DNA of 64,000 nt from the NCBI RefSeq assembly GCF_014635825.1, contig NZ_BMDO01000007.1:124001-188000 (forward strand), given 5' to 3'. This stretch comes from Mucilaginibacter galii (GTDB taxonomy: Bacteria; Bacteroidota; Bacteroidia; Sphingobacteriales; Sphingobacteriaceae). The notes beneath the pieces are model-generated. The model was not told where the DNA came from. It saw only the letters and a list, made by a program, of their open reading frames with translations, and made no database searches. This document shows, piece after piece, positions 1 through 8,382 of the stretch (the stretch's first letter is position 1; every line of letters starts with the position of its first letter). The position numbers and the translations under genes were made by a program.

Positions 1-139
1 GAGAGTTGAGCGGTGCGATAAAAGTAGCTTACCCATTTTTTATGCCCAAAATTTTCCTTTCAGGGCATTTATCTTTCAATTTCTTTCATTTAAGCAATCA
101 TTACCGGGCCGAGTTTGTTAGTTAAGCAAACCATTAACC

Positions 140-421
140 ATGCAGGTAAAACAAGAAACCAACGAAGATGAAGGCGTATTCTTTTTAGAAGAAAACGGAC
201 AAAGACTGGGCGAAATGCGTTACGCCCTGATAGATGGCAACGAAATGGAGATTTACCATACCGAAGTTGCCGAAGATCAGCAAGGTAAGAACCTTGGCAA
301 AGAATTGATTGAAGCAGGCGTAAATTATGCGCGGAAAAGCCACTTTAAAATTGTACCTTCTTGTACATTTGCGCGGGCTACCTTTGCCCGCAACAAAGAT
401 TACCGGGATGTGCTGGCTTAA
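140..421 (+). CDS. Small GNAT-like N-acetyltransferase (GCN5-related, PF14542-like)
   Basis: The product is a 93-residue single-domain protein. The segment around residues 43-55 (VAEDQQGKNLGKEL) has the Q/R-x-x-G-x-G/A-like acetyl-CoA loop expected in this short GNAT class, and an FxIVPxCxFA segment near residues 70-77 matches the conserved end of YjdJ-type small acetyltransferases. Family knowledge says these transfer an acetyl group from acetyl-CoA to an unknown small or protein substrate in the cytoplasm. The ATG at 140 follows a purine-poor AT-rich leader, as is usual in Bacteroidota. The next gene starts 13 nt downstream on the same strand, so both are probably co-transcribed. The substrate cannot be inferred. 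Confidence 0.8.
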   Translation: MQVKQETNEDEGVFFLEENGQRLGEMRYALIDGNEMEIYHTEVAEDQQGKNLGKELIEAGVNYARKSHFKIVPSCTFARATFARNKDYRDVLA

Positions 422-434
422 TTAATTTAACACG

Positions 435-1403
435 ATGCTCGATTTATTGATTATTGGTGGTGGCCCTATAGGTTTAACCTGCGGACTGGCAGCTCAACGA
501 GCCGGCCTCAGTTTTGTGATCCTTGAAAAAGGCACGCTGGTAAACTCGCTCTACAACTACCCTACCACCATGACCTTTTTTTCTACCTCCGAAAAACTGG
601 AAATTGGCGGGTACCCTTTTGCCACTACCCATGTTAAACCCACGCGTGCTGATGCTTTAGAGTACTACCGCAGGGTAGCTTTAAATAATGAGTTGCCGTT
701 GCGTTTATTTGAAGAAGTAACCGGCATCAATCAAAATAACGACTTCTATACGATTACCAGCAGCAAAGCCACTTACCAGGCAAAAAACATCATCATTGCA
801 ACCGGTTTTTACGATATATCGGTCAATTTGGATATTCCCGGTGAAGACCTGCCTAAGGTGAAACACTACTACCAGGACCCGCATTTTTACACCTTACAAA
901 AAGTAGTGGTTGTGGGCGCCAGCAATTCATCGGTTGATGTGGCGCTGGAAACCTATCGCAAGGGTGCCGAGGTAACTATGGTTGTTCGTGGCAGCGAGGT
1001 TAGCAGCCGGGTAAAGTATTGGGTACGGCCCGATATTTTAAATCGCATTAAAGAAGGTACCATCAAAGCTTACTTCAATTCGAGTTTAAAAGCTATCCGC
1101 GAAAACGAGGTGGATATTGAAACACCGGAAGGCATAATAACTATTCCGAACGATTATGTAATGGCCATGACGGGTTATAAACCCAATTTCGATTTCCTGT
1201 CAAAAACCGGCATCAAGCTTTCTGAAGACGGAAAGTTTATCCCGCAATACAATCCCGATACCATGGAAACCAACATGCCGGGTATTTACCTGGCCGGTGT
1301 GGTAGTGGGCGGCTTAGACACGCACTTGTGGTTTATTGAAAACTCGCGAGTTCATGCCGAAATGATACTGGCTGATATTTTAAAGAAAAGAGCAAATCTT
1401 TAA
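435..1403 (+). CDS. ypdA: YpdA-family putative bacillithiol disulfide reductase
   Basis: This 322-residue flavoprotein has an N-terminal FAD-binding GGGPIG motif (residues 8-13) and a second dinucleotide-binding motif VGASNS (residues 160-165) for NADPH. It lacks the CxxC redox pair of thioredoxin reductase, which fits YpdA. YpdA (Bdr) proteins reduce bacillithiol disulfide with NADPH in the cytoplasm, and bacillithiol is known in Bacteroidota. The N-terminal block TTMTFFSTSEKLEIGGYPF, seen at residues 44-62, is characteristic of the family. The gene follows the small acetyltransferase by 13 nt. No other bacillithiol gene is in the window, so the physiological role is inferred from family membership only. 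Confidence 0.88.
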   Translation: MLDLLIIGGGPIGLTCGLAAQRAGLSFVILEKGTLVNSLYNYPTTMTFFSTSEKLEIGGYPFATTHVKPTRADALEYYRRVALNNELPLRLFEEVTGINQNNDFYTITSSKATYQAKNIIIATGFYDISVNLDIPGEDLPKVKHYYQDPHFYTLQKVVVVGASNSSVDVALETYRKGAEVTMVVRGSEVSSRVKYWVRPDILNRIKEGTIKAYFNSSLKAIRENEVDIETPEGIITIPNDYVMAMTGYKPNFDFLSKTGIKLSEDGKFIPQYNPDTMETNMPGIYLAGVVVGGLDTHLWFIENSRVHAEMILADILKKRANL

Positions 1404-1410
1404 AAAACCA

Positions 1411-1507
1411 TTGTTATTTCGTGTGCTAACGAGAAATCTTGTTTAGACCTGTAAATTAGCCGACCTGTAATTTCGAACAGGATCTCTCAGATCGTTCGAG
1501 ATGACAA
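1411..1507. repeat. Imperfect inverted-repeat (REP-like) element
   Basis: The left end (TTGTTATTTCGTG... GAGAAATCT) and the right end (AGGATCTCTC... CGAGATGACAA) are imperfect inverted repeats. Inside lies a short direct repeat (GACCTGTAA-TT, near 1446 and 1462). The element sits between convergent genes with no coding potential. It resembles dispersed intergenic repeats common in Bacteroidota genomes. A second element of different sequence but similar design lies near 46.3 kb. Confidence 0.5.
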
Positions 1508-1519
1508 TTGCTAATCTGA

Positions 1520-2128
1520 TTAAACAGTCTTTAAGTTTTCCTGAACCGGGGTTACCGTAACAATAGTTTTGTTAATCGCTTTTGATTTCATCCACTCATA
1601 ACCGCCAAATAATACGGCTCCAAATACTGCATCAGCCAGAAGCATGTTGCGTTCGAAAGGTATGGCCATCAATAAAGACTCGCCATAGCCTAATAAACCT
1701 TTATCATAATAGCTGCTGTACAACCAGGGCTCAATATCAGTTAATAACCAATGTACGGCTACACCTGCTAACGAAGCCAGCAATACGTTAGTTACGTTCA
1801 CTTTTTTAATGAGACCGCCAATCATAATCATGATAATGAGGCTGGCATATAACCACAATGAACTGGTGCTAAACCACGTTATTTGTGAAGTGTACAGGTA
1901 ATTGATAAAAATATTGGTAGCAAAAAGTGTTACTACCGAAACCAATCCAGCTTTCCATTTATCGGCAAAATAAGTACCGCTAAATATAGCTACAGCCCCC
2001 ATTGGCGTAAAGTTGCTAAGCAACGGAAAATAAAAGCTTATTAAACGCATAGCGCCGGTACTTATAACAGATACGAGTATAATGAGCAACAAGGCAGGAA
2101 TGGTAAGCTTAATTTTTTTTACAGACAT
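1520..2128 (-). CDS. DUF6580-family integral membrane protein
   Basis: The protein is 202 residues with about five hydrophobic segments, starting with an N-terminal helix at residues 8-28 and followed by the FTPMGAVAIFSGTYF block (residues 40-54). That block is the hallmark of the DUF6580 family of putative transport proteins, which resemble ECF-type substrate-binding (S) components. No ATPase or T component is adjacent, and the substrate is unknown. A good TAnnTTTG box lies 20-27 nt upstream of the ATG, so the gene is probably transcribed alone. It converges on ypdA across a REP-like element. Confidence 0.7.
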   Translation of the reverse strand: MSVKKIKLTIPALLLIILVSVISTGAMRLISFYFPLLSNFTPMGAVAIFSGTYFADKWKAGLVSVVTLFATNIFINYLYTSQITWFSTSSLWLYASLIIMIMIGGLIKKVNVTNVLLASLAGVAVHWLLTDIEPWLYSSYYDKGLLGYGESLLMAIPFERNMLLADAVFGAVLFGGYEWMKSKAINKTIVTVTPVQENLKTV

Positions 2129-2147
2129 TTTGGTATAGAGTATGACG

Positions 2148-2155
2148 CAAATTTA
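2148..2155 (-). promoter_or_regulatory. Bacteroidota -7 promoter element for the DUF6580 gene
   Basis: On the minus strand the sequence is TAAATTTG, a full match to TAnnTTTG. Predicted transcription starts about 13 nt before the ATG at 2128. No clear TTG -33 element is visible. Confidence 0.5.
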
Positions 2156-2323
2156 TTAAAATATCCATAGAGTTACCTCTTGTAAATCGAACATTGTTTT
2201 AATGTTTGCTACCGTGGATATATGACAACGCTCTTTTTTATGCTCCATAGTAAAGTTAATTTCAGATTAGGAAAACTTTAACCTGATACCGTCTGTTCAA
2301 ATAATACCTATAAAAACAATGTT

Positions 2324-3079
2324 ATGACAACAGATACATTAGCAAAGAAACCACTGATTGAAGGTTTAACCGATGGAGCCATTAACCTGGAATGGCCTGA
2401 ACGTTATATATCCATTGCCGCAGGCGTGAAAATATCTTTATCAGGTATTAAGAATATATTTTCAAGTCCGTTTACCAGCATTTTAAAAGTTGGAGCCGGC
2501 GGTTATTTAATTACCCGAGGCCTAACCGGTCATTGTGAATTATATACCCAATTAGGAAAGAACAGCACTGAGCCGGTAAATGTTAATATCCGTTCTTCGT
2601 TCACCATTAATAAGCCCCGCCAGGAGGTTTACGAGTTTTGGCGTAAGTTGGATAACCTGCCTAAGTTTATGAAGCACCTTGAATCTGTAGAGGTTTTAGA
2701 TAGCCAACGTTCGCACTGGGTATTAAAATTACCTGTAAATGTAACCACCGTAAGCTGGGATGCTGAAATTGTGAACGACGAACCGGGTTATGCCATTGGT
2801 TGGAGTTCGCTGCCGGGATCAACCATTGACAATGCAGGTAAAGTACAATTTAAAGATGCCGAAGATGGCAGCGGTACCCTTGTAGAAGTGGTGATAAGCT
2901 ATACCCCTCCCGCAGGTGGTGTGGGCACAGCCTTAGGTCATGTGCTAAACCCATTATTTAAAAAGATGGTAGACGAAGATGTGCGCAACTTTAAACAATA
3001 CATGGATATTGAAAGCTCAGAAAACACACTGGCAGGTACAAGCGCCGGCAAGCCGCATGCTCATAGTGCTATATTGTAA
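2324..3079 (+). CDS. SRPBCC-family protein with N-terminal YgaP/DUF2892-like segment
   Basis: This 251-residue protein has an N-terminal part (residues 20-75) with weakly hydrophobic stretches that resembles the DUF2892 inner-membrane segment. A START/polyketide-cyclase (SRPBCC) fold follows at roughly residues 85-225, recognisable by NKPRQEVYEFWRKLDNLPKFMKHLESV and the later VSWDAEIV...GWSS pattern. Family members bind hydrophobic ligands; none is specified here. The C-terminus is a low-complexity tail of Ser, Gly and His. A hairpin terminator follows directly, and the gene appears monocistronic. Confidence 0.75.
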   Translation: MTTDTLAKKPLIEGLTDGAINLEWPERYISIAAGVKISLSGIKNIFSSPFTSILKVGAGGYLITRGLTGHCELYTQLGKNSTEPVNVNIRSSFTINKPRQEVYEFWRKLDNLPKFMKHLESVEVLDSQRSHWVLKLPVNVTTVSWDAEIVNDEPGYAIGWSSLPGSTIDNAGKVQFKDAEDGSGTLVEVVISYTPPAGGVGTALGHVLNPLFKKMVDEDVRNFKQYMDIESSENTLAGTSAGKPHAHSAIL

Positions 3080-3101
3080 AAATATTGCAATGCTAATTTT
3101 G

Positions 3102-3131
3102 AAGCCCTGTCCTATCCGGACGGGGCTTTTG
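3102..3131 (+). terminator. Rho-independent terminator after the SRPBCC gene
   Basis: The arms AAGCCCTGTCC and GGACGGGGCTT form an 11-bp stem with one G-U pair and a 5-nt loop, followed by TTTTG. It lies 22 nt after the stop codon. Confidence 0.8.
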
Positions 3132-3368
3132 TGAATTATCCAATTTATTTTTGTTTATCGTAAAGAAAGAGATAACATTATGTTTTATAATTATCATTTC
3201 AACTGTTCGCCAATTTCCAAAGTTGAGTTGTAAAAACCTTTCAATAATATCTAGTAATAAGAAACCGCTGATTTACTAAATAAACTTATATCGTTAAAAA
3301 GGTATCTAAAACAAGATTTTAATTTCTCCTTTAAGTTCCAAATGAATGCCGTGTACCTATATTTAGAT

Positions 3369-4076
3369 ATGAATTTGTTTAATATTTTCAAGAAGGTGAG
3401 TAAAAGCTCTTTCAAACACAACCCCAAAGAGCAACTGCGCCTTGTGTTGGAATACATACCTGATCACTATAAAGATCAGCGGCAATATATATATGCTGTT
3501 GATTTTTTTAAACGTGATGAATGGGCATTAACTCTTGAAAGTTTAATTGAGTTGACTATAGAAACAGACCACTACTTTTCAGAAAGATTTTGGGAAATAC
3601 TTGCTGACACTGCCGAAAATATGAGCATGATGAATTTGTCAGCCTATTGTAGAAAACAAATTGTCGGTAATCAACAAGAATTAAAGTCAAATATACCGTT
3701 TGGATGGACGACTGAAAAAGTTGATGAAAAACATTTTAAACACCATATAGTGGAAAAAGTTAAACGGCAGTGGACAATAGATAGACATAAAAAGGATAAT
3801 GTAGAATCGTTATTAACGAAAGTAGACGGCATCTATCTAAAGATGAATGGCAGAACGGGCACTTTATACATTATAGATAAATGCCGCTTAACAGAGGTAG
3901 ATGTTGAGATTGGCGTGACCAGCAGCTTAATTTTATTTTTCGAAAAAACAAACTATTGGATGCTGCCTTTTAGGAAGATATTAACGGTTCAAGAGAAGCA
4001 AAATATCAGAACAGCAATAAGTCTTTGGGCATCAGATACAAATACAGCTATTCAATTTGATGATTATCACGTATAA
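3369..4076 (+). CDS. Hypothetical protein, possible immunity-like protein
   Basis: I do not recognise this protein. Translation could start at 3342, but the ATG at 3369 (MNLFNIFKK) gives a more natural N-terminus and 235 residues. It is soluble and rich in charged and aromatic residues. The first third has a helical pattern (DFFKRDEWALTLESLIELT ... FSERFWEIL) of the kind seen in small bacterial immunity proteins that measure out 'workload' repeats. This likeness is only impressionistic. Codon use is AT-rich compared with the neighbouring genes. It is isolated, ends at a strong bidirectional terminator, and has no toxin partner nearby. Confidence 0.5.
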   Translation: MNLFNIFKKVSKSSFKHNPKEQLRLVLEYIPDHYKDQRQYIYAVDFFKRDEWALTLESLIELTIETDHYFSERFWEILADTAENMSMMNLSAYCRKQIVGNQQELKSNIPFGWTTEKVDEKHFKHHIVEKVKRQWTIDRHKKDNVESLLTKVDGIYLKMNGRTGTLYIIDKCRLTEVDVEIGVTSSLILFFEKTNYWMLPFRKILTVQEKQNIRTAISLWASDTNTAIQFDDYHV

Positions 4077-4090
4077 ACGTATATGTAATC

Positions 4091-4131
4091 AAACAAAAAA
4101 CCCCACTCAAATTGAGCGGGGTTTTTTGTTT
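4091..4131. terminator. Bidirectional terminator between convergent genes
   Basis: Arms of 20 nt (4091-4110 and 4112-4131) pair with one A-C/G-T mismatch. The GC-rich core CCCC/GGGG is flanked by A6 and T6 tracts, so it can serve the plus-strand hypothetical gene and rplT. Confidence 0.9.
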
Positions 4132-4149
4132 GCTTATGTAAGAGGTTGC

Positions 4150-4497
4150 TTAGCTAACAACGGCATCAACCACAGCTTTGAAAGCTTCTGGGTGGTTCAT
4201 GGCTAAATCGGCTAATACTTTACGGTTTAAACCAATTTCGCTGGCGTTTAACTTACCCATTAATTGTGAGTAAGAAATACCGTATTGGCGTGCACCAGCG
4301 TTAATACGTTGGATCCATAAAGCACGGAACTCTCTTTTTTTAGTTTTACGGTCGCGGTAAGCGTACTGTAAACCTTTTTCAACTGTGTTTTTAGCAATGG
4401 TGTAAACCTTGCTTCTTGAACCATAATAACCTTTTGCAAGGTTCATTATTTTTTTCCGGCGTCTTCTCGACGCGACTGCATTGACTGAACGTGGCAT
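4150..4497 (-). CDS. rplT: 50S ribosomal protein L20
   Basis: The 115-residue basic protein begins [26 protein letters not shown] and contains the L20 signature [24 protein letters not shown] near residues 46-69. It is full length for the family. L20 binds 23S rRNA early in 50S assembly and in some bacteria represses its own operon. It is the last gene of thrS-infC-rpmI-rplT, 78 nt after rpmI, and is closed by a strong bidirectional terminator. Confidence 0.98.
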   Translation of the reverse strand: MPRSVNAVASRRRRKKIMNLAKGYYGSRSKVYTIAKNTVEKGLQYAYRDRKTKKREFRALWIQRINAGARQYGISYSQLMGKLNASEIGLNRKVLADLAMNHPEAFKAVVDAVVS

Positions 4498-4575
4498 TTT
4501 TTTTTGCTTTTTTGGTAGTGAGTGTTCCGTTAAGGAAACTTTGCGTACTCGAATACCTGGTTAAAAATTAATGAA

Positions 4576-4776
4576 TTACTTTCCGATACAAAGCATACGT
4601 TTAACGTTACCCATGTCGGCGTCAGACACCATGCTGGTGTGGCCTAAGGCACGTTTACGTTTTGTCGACATCTTGGTTAAGATGTGGCTTTTGTATGCGT
4701 TTTTTCTTGCAATTTTACCGGTTCCAGTAAGCTTAAAACGCTTTTTTGCACTGGAATTGGTTTTCATTTTTGGCAT
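4576..4776 (-). CDS. rpmI: 50S ribosomal protein L35
   Basis: The 66-residue protein begins [21 protein letters not shown], the standard L35 N-terminus, and ends in a basic tail with [18 protein letters not shown]. Its size matches the family. L35 is a component of the large ribosomal subunit. The gene lies between infC (74 nt upstream) and rplT, the conserved bacterial order. The leader upstream contains a 6-bp hairpin that could be part of an L20 control site. Confidence 0.97.
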   Translation of the reverse strand: MPKMKTNSSAKKRFKLTGTGKIARKNAYKSHILTKMSTKRKRALGHTSMVSDADMGNVKRMLCIGK

Positions 4777-4798
4777 AACACTTATTTGTTTTTATTCC

Positions 4799-4815
4799 TA
4801 CGCTTCCACAGCGTA
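4799..4815 (-). promoter_or_regulatory. Hairpin in the infC-rpmI spacer, possible L20 control element
   Basis: On the mRNA strand the sequence is UACGCU-GUGGA-AGCGUA, a perfect 6-bp stem with a 5-nt loop, 22 nt upstream of the rpmI start. In other phyla L20 represses rpmI-rplT by binding leader RNA that mimics its 23S site. There is no poly-U after the stem, so it is unlikely to be a terminator. Function is inferred from position only. Confidence 0.35.
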
Positions 4816-4850
4816 TTATCTTTAATCAGCTCACGCCGAAACTTAGTCAA

Positions 4851-5417
4851 TTATTTTTTAGCCGCTTTAGGACCAACGATAAGGAACATACGCTTACCTT
4901 CTAATTTAGGCAATTGCTCAACCTTACCCACTTCTTCTAAAGCCTGGGCAAACTTCAATAATAAAATCTCACCTTGCTCTTTGTAAACAATGGCACGGCC
5001 TTTAAAGTGCACGTAAGCCCTTACCTTTTCGCCCGAGGTTAAAAAGCTGATGGCATGCTTCAATTTAAAATCAAAATCATGATCATCTGTATTAGGCCCA
5101 AAACGGATCTCTTTAATTACCGTTTGTTTAGCATTGCTCTTAATCTCTTTCAGCTTTTTCTTTTGCTCGTAAATAAACTTGTTATAGTCAATTACACGGC
5201 AAACAGGAGGAACAGCGTTTGGAGAAATTTCAACCAGATCAAGCTCCTGCTCCTGGGCAATAGCCAGCGCTTCACGTGTTGGGAAAATTCCTTGTTCAAC
5301 GTTATCGCCCACTAAGCGCACTTCGGGTGCTTTAATGAAGTTATTAATGTTATGCTCTGCTTCCTTTTTCTTGAAAGGAGGCCGCGGACCTCTGAAATTC
5401 GGTTTGTTTAAAGCCAA
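4851..5417 (-). CDS. infC: Translation initiation factor IF-3 (TTG start)
   Basis: The 188-residue protein has the IF-3 N domain (residues 25-95, including [19 protein letters not shown] and the linker KFIYEQKKK) and the C domain (residues 105-185, with [18 protein letters not shown] and [11 protein letters not shown]). IF-3 checks start-codon pairing on the 30S subunit. The only in-frame start after the upstream stop is TTG at 5417, one base past the thrS stop; no ATG or GTG is available. Rare start codons in infC are known to allow IF-3 to repress its own synthesis (AUU in E. coli). The short Lys/Arg-rich N-terminal extension is typical of Bacteroidota. Confidence 0.96.
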   Translation of the reverse strand: MALNKPNFRGPRPPFKKKEAEHNINNFIKAPEVRLVGDNVEQGIFPTREALAIAQEQELDLVEISPNAVPPVCRVIDYNKFIYEQKKKLKEIKSNAKQTVIKEIRFGPNTDDHDFDFKLKHAISFLTSGEKVRAYVHFKGRAIVYKEQGEILLLKFAQALEEVGKVEQLPKLEGKRMFLIVGPKAAKK

Positions 5418-5418
5418 G

Positions 5419-7344
5419 TTATACGGTTATTTCTTTTATTAATTGTTGTTTAAAATCTTCAATACTAATACTTCCCAAATCGCCTGTACCATGCTTACGA
5501 ACAGAAATCGTGCCATCGGCAGCTTCTTTTTCGCCTACAATCAGCATATAAGGAATCTTTTTGACTTCAGCATCACGTATCTTTCTGCCTATCTTCTCAT
5601 CTCTGAAATCAATCAGCCCGCGAATATCGGAATTATTTAGCTCACTTAAAAGTTTTTTTGCATAATCCTCATACTTTTCAGATATAGGAAGTATCACATA
5701 TTGCTCGGGCGATAACCACAGCGGAAAGTTACCTGCACAATGCTCAATTAATACGGCAATAAACCTTTCTAACGAACCAAACGGTGCACGGTGGATCATT
5801 ACAGGGCGGTGCTTCAAATTGTCGCTGCCGGTGTATTCCAACTCAAAACGTTCGGGCAGGTTATAATCTACCTGTATGGTACCCAATTGCCACTTACGGC
5901 CCAAGGCGTCTTTCACCATAAAATCGAGCTTTGGCCCGTAGAAGGCCGCTTCGCCGTATTCAACAACGGTGCGCAGTCCTTTTTCTTCGGCAGCTTCTAT
6001 AATAGCACTTTCGGCTAAAGCCCAATTTTCGTCAGAGCCAATATACTTAGTTTTGTTCTCCGGGTCACGCAATGAAACCTGTGCAGTATAATCTTCAAAG
6101 CCAAGGGCCGAAAATACATAGAGTACCAGGTCAATTACTTTTTTAAACTCATCTTTAACCTGGTCGGGACGACAGAACAGGTGGGCATCATCTTGTGTAA
6201 AGCCGCGTACACGGGTCAAGCCGTGCAGCTCGCCACTTTGCTCGTAACGGTAAACGGTACCAAATTCGGCAAAGCGTACCGGCAGGTCTTTGTAAGAGCG
6301 TGGTTTGGTTTTATAGATCTCGCAGTGGTGCGGGCAGTTCATGGGTTTTAAGAAGAACTCCTCTCCCTCCTGCGGCGTTTTTATAGGCTGAAAGCTATCC
6401 TTACCATACTTTTCGTAATGGCCGGAAGTTACATACAAGCTCTTGTGGCCAATGTGCGGCGTAATAACCTGCTCGTAGCCTTCCTTAACCTGGGCACGTT
6501 GCATAAAGTTAACCAAACGCTCGCGCAGCGCTGTGCCTTTAGGTAACCATAGCGGCAAGCCCATGCCTACCTTTTCAGAGAAAGCAAACAGCTCCAACTC
6601 TTTGCCTAACTTACGGTGGTCGCGCTTTTTAGCCTCTTCCAGCACACGCAGGTACTCGGTTAGTTCGCTGGCTTTAGGAAATGTTACGGCATATATACGG
6701 GTTAGTTGCTTGCGGCTTTCGTCGCCACGCCAGTAAGCACCGGCTACATTCATCAACTTAACCGATTTAATAAAGCCGGTATTAGGTATATGCGGTCCGC
6801 GGCACAAATCGGTAAAATTACCCTGACGATACAAAGTAATGGAACCATCCGGCAAATCTTTAAGAAGATCGAGTTTGTACTCATCATCCTTTTCGGTAAA
6901 ATAGCTGATTGCTTCCGCTTTACTGATGGGTTCGCGAATATACTCCGACTTGGTTTTGGCCAGCTCTATCATCTTATCCTCAATCTGTTTAAAGTCGTCT
7001 TGAGATAAGGTGCGGTCGCCAAAGTCCACGTCGTAATAAAACCCGGTTTCAATAGCCGGACCAATACCAAATTTGGTACCCGGATAAAGCGCTTCTAAAG
7101 CCTCGGCCATTAAGTGAGCCGATGAATGCCAGAAAGTTGATTTGCCTTGAACGTCGTTCCAGGTTAAAAGCTTTACGCGGGCGTCTTGCTCAATAGGACG
7201 GCTGGCATCCCACACCGTGCCATCAACCTCTGCGGCTAACACGTTACGGGCAAGACCCTCAGAAATAGATTGTGCAATTTGCATGGATGTGATTCCTTTG
7301 TCGTATGCACGAACGGAACCATCGGGAAGTGTAATGTTAATCAT
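5419..7344 (-). CDS. thrS: Threonine-tRNA ligase
   Basis: The full-length 641-residue class II synthetase has a TGS domain (residues 1-62), an editing domain with the zinc-type HxxxH motif (H73 and H77), a catalytic core with the [11 protein letters not shown] block carrying the zinc-binding Cys, and a C-terminal anticodon-binding domain (from about residue 540). It charges tRNA-Thr in the cytoplasm. The start codon lies in the right arm of a leader hairpin, and a second similar hairpin lies near the predicted mRNA 5' end, which suggests translational autoregulation. It is the first gene of the operon, with infC 1 nt downstream. Confidence 0.98.
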   Translation of the reverse strand: MINITLPDGSVRAYDKGITSMQIAQSISEGLARNVLAAEVDGTVWDASRPIEQDARVKLLTWNDVQGKSTFWHSSAHLMAEALEALYPGTKFGIGPAIETGFYYDVDFGDRTLSQDDFKQIEDKMIELAKTKSEYIREPISKAEAISYFTEKDDEYKLDLLKDLPDGSITLYRQGNFTDLCRGPHIPNTGFIKSVKLMNVAGAYWRGDESRKQLTRIYAVTFPKASELTEYLRVLEEAKKRDHRKLGKELELFAFSEKVGMGLPLWLPKGTALRERLVNFMQRAQVKEGYEQVITPHIGHKSLYVTSGHYEKYGKDSFQPIKTPQEGEEFFLKPMNCPHHCEIYKTKPRSYKDLPVRFAEFGTVYRYEQSGELHGLTRVRGFTQDDAHLFCRPDQVKDEFKKVIDLVLYVFSALGFEDYTAQVSLRDPENKTKYIGSDENWALAESAIIEAAEEKGLRTVVEYGEAAFYGPKLDFMVKDALGRKWQLGTIQVDYNLPERFELEYTGSDNLKHRPVMIHRAPFGSLERFIAVLIEHCAGNFPLWLSPEQYVILPISEKYEDYAKKLLSELNNSDIRGLIDFRDEKIGRKIRDAEVKKIPYMLIVGEKEAADGTISVRKHGTGDLGSISIEDFKQQLIKEITV

Positions 7345-7406
7345 CTACAACTATGATTTAGTGTTCTGAAAAAAATGAAAATATACAATCACCTACAACA
7401 GTGATT
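7339..7406 (-). promoter_or_regulatory. Tandem anticodon-like hairpins in the thrS leader (candidate ThrRS operator)
   Basis: On the mRNA, hairpin 1 (7406-7387) is AAUCAC-UGUUGUAG-GUGAUU and hairpin 2 (7358-7339) is AAUCAU-AGUUGUAG-AUGAUU. Both have perfect 6-bp stems and 8-nt loops ending in the same GUUGUAG. The closing pair differs by a compensatory change (C-G versus U-A). The loop reads U-UGU-A, like U33, anticodon UGU and A37 of tRNA-Thr. The AUG of thrS is the start of the right arm of hairpin 2. E. coli ThrRS is known to repress thrS through anticodon-like leader hairpins, so the same logic is proposed here by inference. Confidence 0.6.
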
Positions 7407-7418
7407 TTCGATTGGGTA

Positions 7419-7426
7419 CAAAAATA
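7419..7426 (-). promoter_or_regulatory. Bacteroidota -7 promoter element for thrS
   Basis: The minus strand reads TATTTTTG, a full TAnnTTTG match. The predicted start of transcription near 7412 places the first leader hairpin within a few bases of the mRNA 5' end, giving a leader of about 68 nt. A TTG -33 box is not evident. Confidence 0.5.
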
Positions 7427-7493
7427 GAATTATTTACCTGAACAGGAATTTTTTTGTAGGTAGACGAATAGACTTCTTATCCACATATTTTTC

Positions 7494-7521
7494 AAGTGAT
7501 CCGAGGCTTATTTGATCACTT
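7494..7521. repeat. Short inverted repeat upstream of thrS
   Basis: AAGTGATC (7494-7501) and GATCACTT (7514-7521) form perfect 8-bp arms with a 12-nt spacer. No T-run follows on either strand, so it is not a convincing terminator. It lies upstream of the thrS promoter and downstream of the minus-strand Fe-S gene. It may be an operator or a 3'-end stem; nothing else is visible in this 295-nt spacer beyond the thrS promoter and leader. Confidence 0.3.
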
Positions 7522-7639
7522 TATGCCGTCTGCATTGCCCGATATGACTTTCTGAGGAAATATGAAGTTTTTTGAAGTTTTATACTACTTTTAAGTACTT
7601 TATTGAACATACTTTCAGGCACTAAAACAGGGTCTATAA

Positions 7640-8368
7640 TTAAATATTTCCCCAGCCATTGGCCAGCACATCGGCTATATGAATGGTTTTAATTGGCAGC
7701 TTATTCTTATCTATATAACCCTGAAGGTGCAGCAGGCAGGAGGCATCGGTAGAGATGATATAATCGGCTCCTGCGGCCAGGGCGTTATCTACCTTTTGCT
7801 GCGCCATAGCCGATGATATGGCATCGAATTTTACGGCAAACGTGCCGCCAAAGCCGCAGCAGGTTTCGTTATCTTTTAAGTCAACTATCTCTAAACCATA
7901 CACTTTAGATAGCAGTTGACGGGGTTCATTCTTGATCTTACACTCCCTCAACCCGGCGCAGCTATCGTGGTAAACTGCCCTACCTTCCAGCTCGGCCCCA
8001 AAGTAATCGAATTGCAAGATATTGATCAGGAAGTCTGAAAGCTCATAGATATTACCCTGTACAGCACGGCATTTATTATGCGATGTGGTATTGGTAAACA
8101 GGTCGTTATAATAATTACGTACCATTCCCGTACATGAAGCCGATGGCGAAACAATGATGTCTTCATCTGTAAAATCATTTAAGAACTTACCACCTACCGC
8201 CTTGGCTTCATCCCAAAAACCCGCATTAAAAGCCGGCTGACCACAACAGGTTTGCGCCGGGTTAAAATTAACCTCACATCCCGCTTTCTGCAGGACCTTT
8301 ACTGTGCTAAAAGCAGTATCGGGGAATAGCTGATCAACAAAACACGGTACAAATAATTCAACTTTCAT
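7640..8368 (-). CDS. LutA/YkgE-like (Fe-S)-binding protein with two CCG domains
   Basis: The 242-residue protein carries two cysteine-rich CCG domains, seen as NPAQTCCGQPAF near residues 37-48 and ETCCGFGGTF near residues 178-187, with additional Cys at CTGMVR and DSCAG. These domains bind Fe-S clusters or contact quinone/heterodisulfide partners in LutA, GlcF and HdrB-type proteins. LutA normally acts with LutB and LutC in L-lactate oxidation, but neither partner is nearby. It lies 14 nt after the MFS gene and is probably co-transcribed. Family assignment is firm; the substrate is not. Confidence 0.85.
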   Translation of the reverse strand: MKVELFVPCFVDQLFPDTAFSTVKVLQKAGCEVNFNPAQTCCGQPAFNAGFWDEAKAVGGKFLNDFTDEDIIVSPSASCTGMVRNYYNDLFTNTTSHNKCRAVQGNIYELSDFLINILQFDYFGAELEGRAVYHDSCAGLRECKIKNEPRQLLSKVYGLEIVDLKDNETCCGFGGTFAVKFDAISSAMAQQKVDNALAAGADYIISTDASCLLHLQGYIDKNKLPIKTIHIADVLANGWGNI

Positions 8369-8382
8369 GGTGGTAATAACAG

